Assembly (NCBI RefSeq): GCF_018619335.1
Contig: NZ_JAHHDX010000176.1
Span: 1 to 36,939, forward strand
Length of the DNA stretch: 36,939 nucleotides
Reading direction: 5' to 3'
DNA from: Alteromonas sp. ALT199
GTDB lineage: Bacteria; Pseudomonadota; Gammaproteobacteria; Enterobacterales; Alteromonadaceae
Shown here: in pieces, positions 35,123-36,939 of the stretch
Position numbering within the stretch: position 1 is the stretch's first letter
How the letters are laid out: the number at the start of each line of letters is the position of its first letter
Notes under the pieces: generated by a model
Seen by the model: the letters and a program-made list of their open reading frames with translations, nothing else
Database searches by the model: none
What the model was told of the DNA's origin: nothing
Translations under genes and position numbers: made by a program

Positions 35123-36025
35123 CTACAGCAGGTCAATACATTCTGGTTTTGTGCCGTCAGTGATAAATCTATTACAAATAACAGAGAGCTTTTCACCTAG
35201 TAACTTTGCCTTATCCGCATCTCTATTATTCAACTCTAATATACTTGATGGATTTTTTATAAATTCGTCATAGCTCATATGATTAGTTAGTGAAATAAGA
35301 CCTTTATAACGAGCATCATTGTAATGCGGCACAAGAAAAACTACGGGAGTTCCAATTGCTGTGCACGGTAAAGCACAATGGAGGCGCTGTGTTATGACTA
35401 GTTTGGCGCCTTTGTATGTGTCCAACAGCTTCTGGGCTTGTTTGAAGCCAATATTGCGAGCCATTGACGTCCCCAGTTTATTATCTACTTTTTGTAAAAA
35501 AAGAAGCGCGCGGTCATAATATTGCTTTACTTTCAACTGCTTACCTAACAAGGCGGCAGGCATGTTCGAAACTAGACGCTCGGGGATATCCATAAATACC
35601 GTTGCATTATGCTTATTTGGTATATCGCGAGTTTGTAGGGTGAGTGTTAAGCACCCAGAAAAGTATGCGTCTACACCTCGAGCCAACAAAAACTCTTTAG
35701 TTTCGAAATCACGACAACCAATAGGTCCATGACGCTGAAGAAACTCCAATGTTTCCTTCTTCTCAAAAACGGGTCGAGCTTTTGGCGTAATGTGAAATGA
35801 TATAAACAACGGAGAGATAAACTCATTTGATGGTAGCCATGTAGCGGCGTTGTGCGTATACCAACCGTTAGCGATTAGCCTCGCAGGCTCCTTAACGTTA
35901 CTTGAATCCCAATTATCTCTATCGACGAAATAATCTACTGTCGGTAGAAATCGTTTGGCAGCGATACTTTGTACTTCATCTCCTAAGTTATCAGAGTTAG
36001 AGTATTCGTATAAACAATATTTCAT
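35123..36025 (-). CDS. Polysaccharide pyruvyl transferase family protein
   Basis: This is a 300-residue protein of the CsaB/WcaK-like family, which adds pyruvate ketals from PEP to sugars, although some members have other roles. Family marks are the N-terminal SNSDNLGDEVQSIAA, the central GPIGCRDFETKEFLLARGV with SGCLTLTL, and the C-terminal VITQRLHCALPCTAIGTPVVF. A TTG directly precedes the ATG at 36025; the ATG is chosen because AGGA lies eight bases upstream. It is downstream of a related gene on the same strand (61 bases), so the two likely form an operon. Pyruvylation would add negative charge to the polymer (inference). Confidence 0.85.
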   Translation of the reverse strand: MKYCLYEYSNSDNLGDEVQSIAAKRFLPTVDYFVDRDNWDSSNVKEPARLIANGWYTHNAATWLPSNEFISPLFISFHITPKARPVFEKKETLEFLQRHGPIGCRDFETKEFLLARGVDAYFSGCLTLTLQTRDIPNKHNATVFMDIPERLVSNMPAALLGKQLKVKQYYDRALLFLQKVDNKLGTSMARNIGFKQAQKLLDTYKGAKLVITQRLHCALPCTAIGTPVVFLVPHYNDARYKGLISLTNHMSYDEFIKNPSSILELNNRDADKAKLLGEKLSVICNRFITDGTKPECIDLL

Positions 36026-36086
36026 CAATTCAGTCCTAAAGCATATGTTCGTAAATTTTTATTCGAATTAGTCGAAAAATGATATT

Positions 36087-36939
36087 TTAACACTGAGGAA
36101 ACCCTCTCAACCTTCTAAAGAGCGCATTAAGTTTCCAACTATTGTTTAACTTTTTGGGAATAAATCTCGCTAGCCCTTTTGATTGAACGATATCGCTTGC
36201 TTCTGCAGCATCCATCCACTTCACCCCTTGGGCTTCAAGATTATGTTCCCAAATACTTCGGTTTTTATGGTAACTATTATCAAACAATGTGGTGGGCTTC
36301 CCGAGAATAGAGCCAACGATTGAAGAATGCGTTCTATTGGTTACTATATCTCTTGCGTGTAGATGAATTCTTACCCAATGTGCGAAACTCTTAGCTATTT
36401 CAGGCGGATCAACGAGTAAAAATTGCGGAGTAGGTACAAATTTTATACCGCTATCTTCTTTATCACTTCTATAACCGTAGAGAGAGTAGTTATGTTTTTC
36501 TTCTCCAGCAAGTGCCTGTAACGCTTTTTTGGTCGAATGGAATGCAGTATCGTTATCTAACAATACTTCAGCGCTTCCCTTCAAACAATCTAAGTTGTTG
36601 AATATTGAGTAAGTTATTAGCTCTCTCGCGAACAAGGTAAATTTGCGCTTAGCGTTGATGATTTCACCAAACTTTCCTTCTAAAAACTCAACATCCTGTG
36701 AGCACGTACAAGGTCCATAGATTACATCTAACGCATCTGAGTTTATCGCGTGTTCTAGCGCTCTAAATCCCGCATCAGTCGACCAAGAGTTGAACGCACC
36801 GCCACCATGGATATAAACCACTTCATTCGGCTTAGGGGAGTAATCGAAAAATTCATAAATCTTATATGTTTCATAACTAAGATTAATTTTCTTAGCCAAG
36901 CATTCAAGTCCAAAGTATATTAAATAATCACCCCAATTT
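36087..36939 (-). CDS. Polysaccharide pyruvyl transferase family protein (partial, runs off right edge)
   Basis: The frame is open to the window end. Beyond the TTG at 36899 it continues upstream as NWGDYLIYFGLECLAKK, which is the conserved N-terminal G-D-x-L block of this family, so the gene starts outside the window. Visible residues include VVYIHGGGAFNSW, EFLEGKFGEIINAKRKFTLFARE in two pieces, LLDNDTAFH and the C-terminal HARDIVTNRTHSSIVGSILGKPT. About 283 residues are present. It is a divergent paralogue of the next gene downstream; both may modify the same polymer. The exact acceptor is unknown. Confidence 0.8.
   Translation of the reverse strand, partial: NWGDYLIYFGLECLAKKINLSYETYKIYEFFDYSPKPNEVVYIHGGGAFNSWSTDAGFRALEHAINSDALDVIYGPCTCSQDVEFLEGKFGEIINAKRKFTLFARELITYSIFNNLDCLKGSAEVLLDNDTAFHSTKKALQALAGEEKHNYSLYGYRSDKEDSGIKFVPTPQFLLVDPPEIAKSFAHWVRIHLHARDIVTNRTHSSIVGSILGKPTTLFDNSYHKNRSIWEHNLEAQGVKWMDAAEASDIVQSKGLARFIPKKLNNSWKLNALFRRLRGFPQC

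Noticed and set aside
1..36939. Mobile elements, CRISPR arrays, tRNA or rRNA genes
   Set aside because: No transposase or integrase frames, no regularly spaced repeats and no cloverleaf-like sequence were seen by eye; a tRNA scan would be needed to be certain.

Overview
The window looks like a chromosomal segment of a marine gammaproteobacterium, most likely Alteromonadaceae (Alteromonas or a relative). This is inferred from moderately AT-rich DNA, a glyoxylate-shunt malate synthase G gene, and an exosortase/PEP-CTERM-type exopolysaccharide locus. No rRNA, tRNA, insertion sequence, integrase or CRISPR array was seen.

Layout. (1) 1-3640: tail of an upstream gene, a terminator, a LysR regulator and malate synthase G. 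The malate synthase start is preceded by a 15-bp hairpin that buries its ribosome-binding site. (2) 3881-4765: patatin-like lipase. (3) 8701-4794, minus strand: a tight five-gene operon with a Tat-signal protein, a tiny PqqD-like protein, an HprK-related kinase, a nucleotidyltransferase-fold protein and a UDP-glucuronate 4-epimerase-type enzyme. The middle three form the poorly understood 'HPr-rel-A' cassette. (4) 8924-13042: VAO-type flavoenzyme, trypsin-like protease, YdcF-like protein and the PEP-CTERM-associated acyltransferase. (5) 16749-13104, minus strand: the large PrsT-type TPR lipoprotein and a PEP-CTERM-like exported protein; the latter has a well-matched sigma-54 promoter. (6) 16856-19716: FemAB-like acyltransferase, hexapeptide acetyltransferase and a TIGR03087-like glycosyltransferase. 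(7) 19905-34946, plus strand: an almost gapless polysaccharide operon. It holds a rhamnogalacturonan-lyase-like protein, one GT2, three GT4, a deacetylase, FemAB, AsnB-type amidotransferase, O-antigen ligase/polymerase, sulfotransferase and OafA-type O-acyltransferase. (8) 35123 to the right edge, minus strand: two polysaccharide pyruvyl transferase family genes, the second cut by the window end.

How they may work together (inference). The epimerase supplies uronic-acid precursor and the glycosyltransferases assemble a repeat unit. The ligase/polymerase extends or transfers it. FemAB-like, amidotransferase, acetyl-, sulfo-, O-acyl- and pyruvyl-transferases decorate it. PrsT and a PEP-CTERM protein link the locus to exosortase-sorted surface protein, but the exosortase gene is not in this window. 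The last two decoration genes of the operon (sulfotransferase and O-acyltransferase) each carry one frame break, so this strain may have lost those modifications, unless these are sequence errors.
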